Part shown: positions 35,067 to 43,449 of the stretch, piece after piece
How positions within the stretch are numbered: position 1 is the first letter of the stretch
Layout of the letters: each line of letters starts with the position of its first letter
Assembly (NCBI RefSeq): GCF_000829465.1
Contig: NZ_JXAL01000001.1
Coordinates: 496,001 to 560,000, forward strand
Length of the DNA stretch: 64,000 nucleotides
Origin: Cohnella kolymensis
GTDB taxonomy: Bacteria; Bacillota; Bacilli; Paenibacillales; Paenibacillaceae
Direction: 5' to 3'
Position numbers and translations under genes: made by a program
Notes under the pieces: generated by a model
Databases searched by the model: none
What the model saw: the letters and a program-made list of their open reading frames with translations, nothing else
Told to the model about the DNA's origin: nothing

Positions 35067-36053
35067 CTATGCCGGCAGCATCTTAGGGCTTATCAGATTT
35101 TGCGGCTTTTCCGAAGCAAATGCGATCAAGTTATCAATCCAAGTGTCATAGCCTCGCCGGATAACCTCTTGCGAATACCAGGCCGTATGGCCGGTCTGCA
35201 AAATACGCCCTTCGGCAATCTGACGCATTGCGCGCTCGTCACGCTCCCCCAGAGGGAAAAAGTCATCGACCGCATAGCCTTTAAGCGTGCCGGCGTCAAT
35301 GGCGTCCACGACAGCAGCCGGGTCTACCAGAGCGCAGCGGGATACGTTAATCAGCGTCGCTCCCGGCTTCATTACGGCGAGCTGCTCACGCCCGATTACC
35401 GGTTCTCCCTGCCATTTCGCGGGCAAATGCAAACTGACAACATCGCTGGACGACAGAAGCTCCGCCATATCCACCGATGGAATCCCTTCTATGCTGCGGT
35501 TCACGTCACAGCCAAGCACGCGCATGCCGAACACGCGGGCCAATTCCGCCACCCGGCTGCCGATCCGGCCGAGACCGATCAGCCCGATCGTACGGCCGCG
35601 TAATTCCCAACCGAGAACCGAGGTCCCGGACGGTACGCGCCCGCGTACTCTGTCTTGGCTTAAATGAATTCTGCGCGCCATCGTCAATAGAAGACCGATC
35701 GTGTGCTCGGCCACCGACTCCATGGAGTAATCGGGCAAATGGCTGAGAGCTATTCCTTTACGATCCAGATATTCCGTGTCGATATAATCGACTCCGGTGG
35801 CGAATACCGCGATGCCCCGAAGCCGAGGCAGCCGATCGATCCAGCTTCCGTCAATGATCGGTACGGAACGCGGCGTAAGTCCCGCGTAATCCGCGCCTGC
35901 CAGCCTTGCTGCCAATTCATCCGATGTCAGAGCCTCCAAAGCACAGCTGTAGCTGACAGCGGCCACCGACTCCAATCGCTTCGCCTGATCTTCAGTGAAA
36001 GTTTCCCGTCCTTTAGCCGTAATAATAGCAATCCGCTTAGTAGATTTGGTCAT
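35067..36053 (-). CDS. D-isomer-specific 2-hydroxyacid dehydrogenase
   Basis: A 328-residue NAD(P)-dependent oxidoreductase from ATG 36053 (GGGAGGG). The nucleotide fold has IGLIGLGRIGSRVAELARVFGMRVLGCD (about residues 148-175), substrate-site INVSRCALVDPAAVVDAI contains the usual Arg, and the catalytic His lies in LQTGHTAWYS. This is the SerA/PdxB/LdhA family that reduces 2-oxoacids to D-2-hydroxyacids. The exact substrate is unknown. First gene of a four-gene minus-strand cluster down to 32111. Confidence 0.87.
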   Translation of the reverse strand: MTKSTKRIAIITAKGRETFTEDQAKRLESVAAVSYSCALEALTSDELAARLAGADYAGLTPRSVPIIDGSWIDRLPRLRGIAVFATGVDYIDTEYLDRKGIALSHLPDYSMESVAEHTIGLLLTMARRIHLSQDRVRGRVPSGTSVLGWELRGRTIGLIGLGRIGSRVAELARVFGMRVLGCDVNRSIEGIPSVDMAELLSSSDVVSLHLPAKWQGEPVIGREQLAVMKPGATLINVSRCALVDPAAVVDAIDAGTLKGYAVDDFFPLGERDERAMRQIAEGRILQTGHTAWYSQEVIRRGYDTWIDNLIAFASEKPQNLISPKMLPA

Positions 36054-36172
36054 ATGAAACCCTCCCGCGCAAATTCGGATCTTTTGTTCCAATGACGTAA
36101 ATTTTTCTTGAAAGGTTTCAAGATTTCAGCATAATGAGATTAATATGCAGTCATCAGGGAGGGCTGAACCGG

Positions 36173-37090
36173 GTGGTTCTATTCGTCGTTAACGAAGGTT
36201 CCGGTAATGGCCGCGGCGCGAAGGTTTGGAAAAAGGTCGAGGCGGAATTGCTCAGGCGGGACACGAAATACATGAAAATCGCATTCGACACGCAAAACGA
36301 GGCGGTTGAAGCGGCTGCCGCAATATTGAAGCGAGGAAACGTGAAGGCAGTTGTTGCGGTTGGCGGCGACGGATCGGTACACAGCCTGCTGCCGCTGCTC
36401 GCGGGCACCGGAATTCCTTGCGGCGTCATTCCTTGCGGATCAGGCAACGATACCGCCCGGTCTTTCGGCATTCCCCGGGATCCGATCAAAGCGCTGGACA
36501 TCGTCCTCGCAGGACGGACACGTCTGGCGGATGTGGTGGACACAAGCTTCGGCTGCAACGAGCATGAGCTGACTCTAACAGCGGTAGCCGTCGGGTTGGA
36601 TGCGGCAGTGGCGGCCGATGTGAACGGTTCGAAGTACAAGCAGTGGTGCAACCGTCTGGGCATCGGATCTTTGGCCTATATCATCGGATTATTTCGAGCT
36701 CTCGCCGCTTTTGCGCCGAAGCCGATTACCGTGACGGTCGACGGCACACCGCATCAATTTCAGCGGAGCTGGCTCGCGGCTGTTGCCAATGTTCCAAGCT
36801 ACGGGGGCGGCTTAAAGATTTGTCCGGACGCCCGGGCTGACGATGGGAAGCTCCACGCGTGCATCGTGCACGGCTGCAGCATGTGGCGGTTGCTGATGGT
36901 GTTCCCGACGCTGCTGAGCGGCTCGCATGTGAATTTACCTTATGTAACTCTGCTGTCAGGGGAGCAGATCCGGATTGAAACCCCGAACGTCTGGCTTGCT
37001 TACGGTGACGGCGAGCCTGTTGGACGGACGCCGGTCAGCGCAGCGGTCCGTTCCCGTCAGCTTGTCATTTTGGCATTGGGTTCCGGATAA
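36173..37090 (+). CDS. diacylglycerol kinase family lipid kinase
   Basis: A 305-residue kinase from GTG 36173 (AGGGAGGG, 9-nt spacer). The catalytic domain motifs are FVVNEGSGNGRG, AVVAVGGDGSVHSLLPLL (ATP-binding GGDG) and GVIPCGSGNDTARSFGIP (about residues 60-110), as in DgkB/YegS/BmrU. It phosphorylates a lipid such as diacylglycerol, feeding it back to phosphatidate. Its last 34 nt overlap the end of the convergent sensor-kinase gene. Confidence 0.9.
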   Translation: MVLFVVNEGSGNGRGAKVWKKVEAELLRRDTKYMKIAFDTQNEAVEAAAAILKRGNVKAVVAVGGDGSVHSLLPLLAGTGIPCGVIPCGSGNDTARSFGIPRDPIKALDIVLAGRTRLADVVDTSFGCNEHELTLTAVAVGLDAAVAADVNGSKYKQWCNRLGIGSLAYIIGLFRALAAFAPKPITVTVDGTPHQFQRSWLAAVANVPSYGGGLKICPDARADDGKLHACIVHGCSMWRLLMVFPTLLSGSHVNLPYVTLLSGEQIRIETPNVWLAYGDGEPVGRTPVSAAVRSRQLVILALGSG

Positions 37091-38814
37091 CGGAAAGGCA
37101 GCATGATTTCGAATAAAGTGCCGTTGCCGAGTTTGCTGTTGACGACGATCTTGCCCTGGTGATTATCGATAATTTTGTAGCTGACCATCAGACCGAGCCC
37201 TGTACCCTTCTCTTTGGTCGTGTAGAACGGCTGCCCCATTTTGGCCAATTGATCGTCACCGATGCCCGGACCTTCGTCGTGAATGCGCACATAGACGGCA
37301 TCCTGTTCCCGGAACAGCCTGATGCGGATGGCACCTCCGTCAATCATAGCTTCGATGGCATTCTTTATGATGTTGATGAACACCTGCTTCACCTGATTCT
37401 CAACACCGTAAATCCACAGAGGATCCGTACCGTACTCTGCCTCAATCGCGATGTTGTGCAGAATCGCCTGGGTTTCGAGCAGGGTAACCGTGTCCCTCAT
37501 CATGACGCGCACGTCCTGATAATTAAGCTCATACACCTGAGGCTTCGAGAGCATCAGCAGCTCGCTCACAATACCTTCTATACGATCGAGTTCGGAGTTC
37601 ATAATATCGAAATAAGCCTCGTTGTTATTTTGTTTCCCTCTGGCGATCAGATGCAAAAAGCCTTTCAGCGATGTCAGCGGATTGCGGATTTCATGAGCGA
37701 TACCCGCAGCCAGCTGTCCCGCCACATATAATTTCTCGGAGTTGACGATGAGCTCTTCGTTCTTTTTCCGTTCCGAAATATCTCGAATGATGACTTGTAC
37801 GGCCGGCTTATTATCCACCGTCGTATTCGTCTCCACAACTTCCGTATGCAGCAGCTTGCCTTTAAGGGTGAACCATTGCTGTTCGAGCGGCTTCCTGCCC
37901 CCTGTGAAAACTAAATTTTTCAGCCGCTCCCGCACTGTGGTATGGTCCGTGCCAGGCAACAAGGAATAGATCGATTTACCCAGCAGATCGTTCGGGTGTT
38001 CCGCCTCAAACATCCGGAGACCCGCCGCATTCACATAACCCCAATGATCGCCTTTTAGAATCGCAATCGTATCCAGTGAATTTTCTACAAGCAGGCGGTA
38101 CCGCTCGTCCATCTGGTCGAGGCGTTTGTCTATGTACCAGATCACCATGGTGGATACCAGAATGAGCAGCGCTCCGACGCCGACAATGATGGCAAGCTGA
38201 TTGATATCCTGAATAAGCCTCTGTGACGAATATAACGGGAAATATTCAATTTCAAGCGCCTTGGCGCCGATGAGCTGTACAAGCATAACCGAGACGCCGA
38301 GTGTAACACTGGCCAGCCCTCTTTTGCCCCTGTCGTTCTCCGATAGAAAAAAGGAGATATATGTCCCCGTAACAAGAACGGCAAGCGATAGTGTGAAATA
38401 GGTCGGATGAATGCTCAGCTCTTGAATAGGTTGTCCCAGCATGCTGAAGTAACTCATGAGCGCAATGCCGAACGCAAGGATGAGACTGCCGAACAGCAGC
38501 CGATATTTCAGAACCCCATGGAAAGTCATCATAATAAACGACATAAGCGAAAAGAAAATGATGAAAAAGAGTCCCACGGCCATCATCCATGTAAACATGA
38601 ACGGCTGGTTAAGCGCGATTACTGTAACGAAGTGTTTCGCCCACAAACCGACGCCGAATACGAACGTCCCGCCTGCCAGCCAAAACTGGCGAAACCGTCC
38701 GCTCGTTCTTTTGAGATTGCCGATAAAGTTGAACATGATATGGCTTGCCAGTATGCTGATTAGCAGGGCCATCAACAAGAAGATTGCCGGCCAGATCGCT
38801 CCGGTACCGTTCAT
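37057..38814 (-). CDS. membrane sensor histidine kinase with MHYT-like and PAS domains
   Basis: A 585-residue kinase from ATG 38814 (CGGGGGAAAA). Seven N-terminal helices (about 1-220) carry an MHYT-like segment, FVFGVGLWAKHFVTVIAL, in which the usual Met-His is Lys-His. A PAS domain (about 240-350), then HisKA (AAGIAHEIRNPLTSLKGFLHL, phospho-acceptor His near 391) and HATPase (NIIKNAIEAM, DEGPGIG, GTGLGLMVSY) follow. The layout resembles sporulation-type orphan kinases. No response regulator is adjacent. Its 3' end overlaps the lipid-kinase gene. Confidence 0.88.
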   Translation of the reverse strand: MNGTGAIWPAIFLLMALLISILASHIMFNFIGNLKRTSGRFRQFWLAGGTFVFGVGLWAKHFVTVIALNQPFMFTWMMAVGLFFIIFFSLMSFIMMTFHGVLKYRLLFGSLILAFGIALMSYFSMLGQPIQELSIHPTYFTLSLAVLVTGTYISFFLSENDRGKRGLASVTLGVSVMLVQLIGAKALEIEYFPLYSSQRLIQDINQLAIIVGVGALLILVSTMVIWYIDKRLDQMDERYRLLVENSLDTIAILKGDHWGYVNAAGLRMFEAEHPNDLLGKSIYSLLPGTDHTTVRERLKNLVFTGGRKPLEQQWFTLKGKLLHTEVVETNTTVDNKPAVQVIIRDISERKKNEELIVNSEKLYVAGQLAAGIAHEIRNPLTSLKGFLHLIARGKQNNNEAYFDIMNSELDRIEGIVSELLMLSKPQVYELNYQDVRVMMRDTVTLLETQAILHNIAIEAEYGTDPLWIYGVENQVKQVFINIIKNAIEAMIDGGAIRIRLFREQDAVYVRIHDEGPGIGDDQLAKMGQPFYTTKEKGTGLGLMVSYKIIDNHQGKIVVNSKLGNGTLFEIMLPFRYPEPNAKMTS

Positions 38815-38923
38815 GATTTTCCCCCGGAATTGACTGACTTCTTTCACTTTTGTGTAATAAGATTCGACGGTTATAAACAAATTCCTTTCTAATAATTGCA
38901 TTTAATTGGAGGCTATTGAACGA

Positions 38924-39568
38924 ATGCAGGAGTTATTCGACATCTATGATGAAAGAGGCAATTGGCTGGGAACGGCGGATCGCAATAAAGTGCATGAACA
39001 AGGCTTGTGGCATCACACGATCCATTGCTGGCTTGCGCGCCCAGGGCGGAATGGAGAAGCACGCATTCTGTTTCAAAAAAGATCGGATGACAAAGATACT
39101 AACCCGGGAAGTCTCGATATTACCGCAGCCGGACATCTGTCCGCAGGGGAAACGCCTGAAGCCGCGGTCCGTGAATTGGAAGAGGAATTGGGCATACGGG
39201 TTTCATTCGATGAGCTCGTCCCGTTCGGAATCATCCGGGAAGAGGCTTCCGGTCAGGCAGGTGGCAAACGGTACATCGATCGCGAGGTCAGTCATGTATT
39301 TTGCTGCGTCACTTCACTGGGTTTGGAGGATTTTCGTCTGCAAGAGGAGGAAGTCGCCGGGCTGTATGAGGCGGATGCGGACGAGCTGATTGCGTTGATG
39401 GAAGGCAGGATCAGTTCGCTGAACGCGGCAGGCGTAGAAATACACGACGGCCGGCTGAGCCGCTCCGAATTGGCCGTTACTGTCCGCTCCTTCGTGTCCA
39501 GAGATTACGGGTATTACATGGCGGTTTGCCGTTTTTTACGCGATCTCGTACAAAGAGCCCGTCAATGA
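38924..39568 (+). CDS. NUDIX hydrolase
   Basis: A 214-residue protein from ATG 38924 (TTGGAGG 12 nt upstream). The NUDIX box GHLSAGETPEAAVRELEEELGI is complete with all Glu residues (about residues 65-86). The N-terminus (LFDIYDERGNWLGTADRNKVHEQGLWHHTIHCWL) matches the IDI-like NUDIX group (Bacillus YfcD-like), which includes enzymes often misnamed isopentenyl isomerase. The substrate is unknown. A hairpin AGAGCC/GGCTCT at 39554-39577 overlaps the stop and may be its terminator. Confidence 0.87.
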   Translation: MQELFDIYDERGNWLGTADRNKVHEQGLWHHTIHCWLARPGRNGEARILFQKRSDDKDTNPGSLDITAAGHLSAGETPEAAVRELEEELGIRVSFDELVPFGIIREEASGQAGGKRYIDREVSHVFCCVTSLGLEDFRLQEEEVAGLYEADADELIALMEGRISSLNAAGVEIHDGRLSRSELAVTVRSFVSRDYGYYMAVCRFLRDLVQRARQ

Positions 39569-39598
39569 CGAGGCTCTTCTTCATGTGGTCGATGAAAT

Positions 39599-40549
39599 TT
39601 ACTCCTGTAAAATAGCTTGCACCCGAGCCCATTGCTCCGGCTCAAGGCGGACTCCCGATCCCTTGACGTTCTCTTCCACTTGTTCCGGACGGCTCGCCCC
39701 GATAATTGCGCTCGATACGTTCGGATAACGCAAAATCCATGCCAGCGCCAACTGGGACATCGTCAAACCGTAATCGGTTGCCAGCGTTTGCAGCTTTCTT
39801 GCCTTGGCCAGAAACTCTTCTTTAAGCCACGACTGCACCGCTTGATTTCCGTCTTTGTCGGATGCCCGGCTGGCCGGCGGAATATCGGAAACATATTGAT
39901 ATTTGCCCGAGAGAACGCCTTGGGCGAGCGGAGAATAGACGACTTGGCCGATGCCGCTGCGTTCGCACAGCGGGAAAACCTCCGGCTCGATCTGCGGAGC
40001 GAACATGTTGTACAGAGGCTGATTCGCTGCAATCGGATGAAGCCCGTATTTGTCCACGACCGAGACTGCTTGCGCAATCTGCGCTGCAGACATGTTGCTG
40101 ATACCGGTATACAGTACTTTTCCCTGCCGCACCAAATCGTCCATAGCCCGCAATGTTTCATCCATCGAGGTGTCCGGATCCGGGTAATGAGCGTAATACA
40201 AATCGATGTAATCCATCCCGAGCCGTCTCAGGCTGGCATCGCATTGTTCCATAATGTGTTTGCGCGACAAACCCTGATCATTGGGGAGTTCACCCATCGG
40301 ACCGCGCACTTTGGTCGCCAATACATAAGATGAGCGGGGATACTTGGCCAGAGCTTCACCGACAACCTGCTCGGCTTCCCCCTGGCGATAAACGTTGGCG
40401 GTGTCAAAAAAATTGACTCCCAGCTCGTACGCCCGATGCAATGTTGAAACCGCTTGGCCATTTTCCACATAGCCCCCATAAGTGAGCCAGCTGCCTAAGC
40501 TGATTTCGCTAACCTTCAAACCGGTATTTCCCAATTTCCTGTACTCCAT
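39599..40549 (-). CDS. aldo/keto reductase, voltage-gated potassium channel beta type
   Basis: A 316-residue NADPH-dependent oxidoreductase. It opens MEYRKLGNTGLKVSEISLGSW and has the catalytic Asp/Tyr/Lys/His tetrad in FFDTANVYRQGEAE, VLATKVRG and YIDLYYAHYPDP. The C-terminal IIGASRPEQVEENVKG binds the 2'-phosphate of NADPH. The overall pattern is that of the Kv-beta/YajO/YghZ branch. Substrates are probably small aldehydes such as methylglyoxal. The start has GGGAGGG. Confidence 0.9.
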   Translation of the reverse strand: MEYRKLGNTGLKVSEISLGSWLTYGGYVENGQAVSTLHRAYELGVNFFDTANVYRQGEAEQVVGEALAKYPRSSYVLATKVRGPMGELPNDQGLSRKHIMEQCDASLRRLGMDYIDLYYAHYPDPDTSMDETLRAMDDLVRQGKVLYTGISNMSAAQIAQAVSVVDKYGLHPIAANQPLYNMFAPQIEPEVFPLCERSGIGQVVYSPLAQGVLSGKYQYVSDIPPASRASDKDGNQAVQSWLKEEFLAKARKLQTLATDYGLTMSQLALAWILRYPNVSSAIIGASRPEQVEENVKGSGVRLEPEQWARVQAILQE

Positions 40550-40677
40550 CCAGCTTCCCTCCCTTTCCGAATAACCTTACCCATTTACGTGACACATCAG
40601 ACCAAAAGAACGAGAACTTTCAAAGATGAACACAATGAACTATTGAATAAATTTAAATTACACACAGAAACCTATGC

Positions 40678-40702
40678 TTTTCCACAATCAACCTGTGGAT
40701 AA
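40678..40702. promoter_or_regulatory. pair of inverted DnaA-box-like sequences
   Basis: TTTTCCACA (40678-40686) and TGTGGATAA (40694-40702) face each other across 7 bp. The second is a perfect reverse-complement DnaA box (TTATCCACA) and the first has one mismatch. It lies in a 240-bp A/T-rich gap upstream of the gene at 40791. Two boxes are too few for an origin; a DnaA-controlled promoter or chance are both possible. Confidence 0.35.
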
Positions 40703-40790
40703 CTTTGCGGCATTAACTATTTGCATAATTAAAAATCATTTTACGAACGATAGGTAAATGACGGATACTGCAAAGGAGTTGGTTATAGTG

Positions 40791-41078
40791 GCGGAAAATA
40801 ACAACTTTGAGCCTCCGGCCGGACAAACGGCAAGAGTCGTTGCGGACGTGCCTGGGGATGAAGCGATGCGTTCCAACCTGCAGCAGCAAATAGAGAATGA
40901 CGGCCACCCTGGGTCTTGCGGCATCAATAATTCCCGTAACAACGCCGATGAGCCGACAATTGCTCCGGGATTGGATACGGATGACCGGCTTCGCAAGCCT
41001 GCATCCACACAAGACAGGCAGCAAGGCGATACCACAGAAGTAACGAACGCGTATTTTGACCGGACGCCTGAGGATTGA
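40791..41078 (+). CDS. small hydrophilic protein of unknown function
   Basis: A 95-residue protein from GTG 40791, with AAAGGAG 9 nt upstream; an ATG at 40758 has no ribosome binding site. It is polar and rich in Asp, Asn, Pro and Gln without hydrophobic core segments, so it is probably disordered. No family recognised. A strong terminator follows 14 bp after the stop. Confidence 0.55.
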   Translation, partial: AENNNFEPPAGQTARVVADVPGDEAMRSNLQQQIENDGHPGSCGINNSRNNADEPTIAPGLDTDDRLRKPASTQDRQQGDTTEVTNAYFDRTPED

Positions 41079-41091
41079 GACATATAGCCTT

Positions 41092-41126
41092 AAAAAAACG
41101 CGACCCCTCCAGGGATCGCGTTTTTT
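41092..41126. terminator. bidirectional terminator between the small gene and tRNA-Thr
   Basis: AAAAAACGCGA pairs with TCGCGTTTTTT around CCCT/AGGG. T runs on both strands let it serve the gene at 40791 and the minus-strand tRNA at 41176. Confidence 0.88.
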
Positions 41127-41175
41127 CGTTGTAAGCCCCGTCCGACGGCCGAACGAAGCGTTGATGAATCGTTGA

Positions 41176-41251
<76 letters not shown>

Positions 41252-41264
41252 ACGCCGGAATATG

Positions 41265-41316
41265 TATGGTGCTGATGAAGGGATCTGAACCCCCGACCCG
41301 CGCGTTACGAATGCGT
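41265..41316 (-). pseudogene. 3' fragment of tRNA-Thr(CGT), possible relic attachment site
   Basis: This stretch matches the 3' part of the intact tRNA-Thr at 41759-41834 from the anticodon stem to CCA, with about five mismatches in 50 positions. Homology ends at 41316, where the D arm and 5' acceptor should begin. It has the same orientation and lies on the 3' side of the intact gene, as expected for the far end of an element that integrated into the tRNA 3' end. Confidence 0.75.
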
Positions 41317-41448
41317 CGAGGGATAGTATAACAGGGTTTTGCAAGCATCGTCAATGGATCGGCCTGCCAATTTTAGGCCGTGTCCATACCTGTCCGTTAC
41401 GCATTCCATCCATGTTGAATCTCCTGTAATACCGAGGAGGTGATTAAA

Positions 41449-41676
41449 ATGAGCCTTGAGCGTAATCCTGATATTGTGACGATTAGATTTGTAGACGATA
41501 GAATTACCGGATTCTCTATAATAGGGAGCGGTGCTCCTTGTGAGAGATTCTTGGAAGTCGGGGCGCGTGTGGGCCCCGCCTTACGATGTCTGTTAAGAAA
41601 CGAATTTCGAATTATCACTTTGCGAAGTAATGTAGTGGTTTTGAGACGTTCTTCTTCATCTGATAAGCGTACATGA
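41449..41676 (+). CDS. small protein of unknown function between tRNA copies
   Basis: A 75-residue protein starting at ATG 41449 behind a perfect GAGGAGGTGATT ribosome binding site. Composition is mixed, with hydrophobic strands (DIVTIRFVDDRITGFSIIG) and a basic C-terminus ending in a Ser run. I recognise no family. It is the only gene between the intact tRNA-Thr(CGT) and its 3' fragment, and may be what is left of a mobile element. Confidence 0.65.
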   Translation: MSLERNPDIVTIRFVDDRITGFSIIGSGAPCERFLEVGARVGPALRCLLRNEFRIITLRSNVVVLRRSSSSDKRT

Positions 41677-41705
41677 ATCGTAAACGACCTGCATTGCGGC
41701 CAACA

Positions 41706-41755
41706 AAAAAAGCGCGACCCCCGAAATCTCGGAGATCGCGCCGTTGTTGGCTTTT
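41706..41755. terminator. bidirectional terminator after tRNA-Thr(CGT)
   Basis: GCGCGA (41712-41717) pairs with TCGCGC (41736-41741), with CCGA/TCGG inside. On the minus strand seven T follow; on the plus strand a T run ends at 41757. Confidence 0.8.
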
Positions 41756-41758
41756 TTA

Positions 41759-41834
<76 letters not shown>

Positions 41835-41945
41835 AAATACCTTATAAGAATAGAGATTTTCACGTGAAAAGTCAAGGCTGCGGAAGCTGGTTTTTTTGTC
41901 TGTTTTGCGGGTAAAAGGAGTGAAACAAAGAGGAGGGCTCCTGAA

Positions 41946-42377
41946 ATGTTCCATTCGATCGTTGTGGCTTATGATGGATCTGACTGTTCCAAGAAAGCGG
42001 CTGCTGCCGCGCGGGAACTCGCCATTCGTTTTCGGTCTAATCTGGAAGCGGTTCATGTCATTGAGCTGCCGAAACCGGTCGTAACCGTTGAAGTCGTCAT
42101 TCCCGCTTCAGCGAGCACCGAACAGAGCATCCGGCGCGAAGCGCTGATGAAGCTTGAAGAAGCCCGCGATCTGCTTGAAGCAGGCAATCATCCGCTGACC
42201 ACATTATTGGAAGGGCTGCCCGGTCCATCAATCGTGGAACATGCCAATCGACTGAAATCCGATCTGATCGTTGTCGGACATAGGGGCCTGAACCGCTTGG
42301 AGCAGCTCATGGTAGGAAGCGTCAGCCAGCATGTCATTCGTCATGCCCGCTGCCCCGTCCTCGTGATTAAAGATTAA
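41946..42377 (+). CDS. universal stress protein
   Basis: A 143-residue UspA-family protein. It begins HSIVVAYDGSDCSKKA, and the C-terminal GHRGLNRLEQLMVGSVSQHVIRHARCPVLVIK holds the G-x2-G-x9-G-S ATP-binding motif. GAGGAGG lies upstream. Such proteins bind ATP and rise under stress or growth arrest; the role here is unknown. It is a single gene between the tRNA cluster and the radical-SAM gene. Confidence 0.92.
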   Translation: MFHSIVVAYDGSDCSKKAAAAARELAIRFRSNLEAVHVIELPKPVVTVEVVIPASASTEQSIRREALMKLEEARDLLEAGNHPLTTLLEGLPGPSIVEHANRLKSDLIVVGHRGLNRLEQLMVGSVSQHVIRHARCPVLVIKD

Positions 42378-42477
42378 GCTTACGGGATCGCGAGCACCCT
42401 GGTTGCTCTCATCTCCTACCTCCGGTATACTGAATATATAGGAACAAATGTTCTTGTTAATTTTCAGGGAGGTCATG

Positions 42478-43413
42478 ATGAATCATACCCGATATGAACC
42501 GCTCCGACCGAAGACCGTATTGAATCCGGTACGCTCTCCGTCCATGCCCTTTGACTGGTCCATTAATCCGTACAGAGGGTGCCAGCACGGCTGCAGCTTT
42601 TGTTATGCCCGCAGCACACATTCCTATGTTGGAGAGACGGCAGACGACGCGTTCCAGAAACATATATATTGGAAAGAAGATGCACCGGAGGTTCTTCGCG
42701 ATCAACTGAAACGAATGAAGGGCCGGCTTCCGCGGCATGTCACGATAGGCACAGCGACAGATCCTTACCAACAATTAGAGGGCAAAGAGAAGCTTACCCG
42801 CGGATGTTTGGAAGTTCTGAATGAATTCAACATTCCGGTCGGTGTGACAACCCGCTCCCCTCTTATCCTGCGCGATCTGGATCTGCTGCAAAGCAACCCC
42901 GCATCCTTCGTAAATTTCAGCTGCCACACGATGGATTCCCGAATATGGCGGGAGTTCGAACCGTCTACTCCATCCCCGCGGCGGCGAATGGACACCTTGC
43001 GCAAGCTGAACGAGGCAGGGGTATCTGCCGGGGTTTTTATCGCTCCGATTTTACCTTATTTAACAGACAGTCCCGAGTCTACGGAAAGCGTGATTGCCGA
43101 GTGTAGAGAAGCAAACGCCCAATTCGTCATGTTTTCTCCTTTGAGGCTGTCCACACCTGAAGTCAAGTCGTGGTTTTTCTCTGTTCTTGAGCGGAATTAC
43201 CCGGAATTGACCGAGGCGTACGGACGTCTGTACTGGCGTTCCTCCTCCGCTCCGGAGTCCTACCGCAAACCGTTAAAGTCCCAAATCGTCAAACAGCTGG
43301 CTGACTACGGCCTCTCGGCAAAAGATATTCAGCCGGACACCAAGCCGTCCCGGTATAATCAGCAGCAACCGGCCGCCGAATCTTGTGCCCCGGTTCAGCT
43401 GACACTCTTTTAA
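42478..43413 (+). CDS. SPL-family radical SAM protein
   Basis: A 311-residue enzyme from ATG 42478 (GGGAGGTC upstream; ATG 42475 is nearly as good). NPYRGCQHGCSFCYAR gives the CxxxCxxC cluster motif at about residues 35-50 in the CX3CX2C radical-SAM form. ATDPYQQLE and TTRSPLILRDLDLL are typical of the COG1533 group, which is related to spore photoproduct lyase but of unknown reaction. True SplB has a different C-terminal Cys arrangement. Confidence 0.88.
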   Translation: MNHTRYEPLRPKTVLNPVRSPSMPFDWSINPYRGCQHGCSFCYARSTHSYVGETADDAFQKHIYWKEDAPEVLRDQLKRMKGRLPRHVTIGTATDPYQQLEGKEKLTRGCLEVLNEFNIPVGVTTRSPLILRDLDLLQSNPASFVNFSCHTMDSRIWREFEPSTPSPRRRMDTLRKLNEAGVSAGVFIAPILPYLTDSPESTESVIAECREANAQFVMFSPLRLSTPEVKSWFFSVLERNYPELTEAYGRLYWRSSSAPESYRKPLKSQIVKQLADYGLSAKDIQPDTKPSRYNQQQPAAESCAPVQLTLF

Positions 43414-43421
43414 CCGTATAT

Positions 43422-43443
43422 AAAAAACCCCGTTAATGGGGTT
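43422..43443 (-). terminator. terminator between convergent genes
   Basis: AACCCC pairs with GGGGTT across GTTAAT. On the minus strand six T follow, so it mainly serves the kinase gene that ends at 43450. Confidence 0.7.
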
Positions 43444-43449
43444 AATATT

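Noticed and set aside
40678-40702. Chromosomal replication origin
   Set aside because: Only two DnaA-like boxes, and no dnaA, dnaN or parAB genes nearby.
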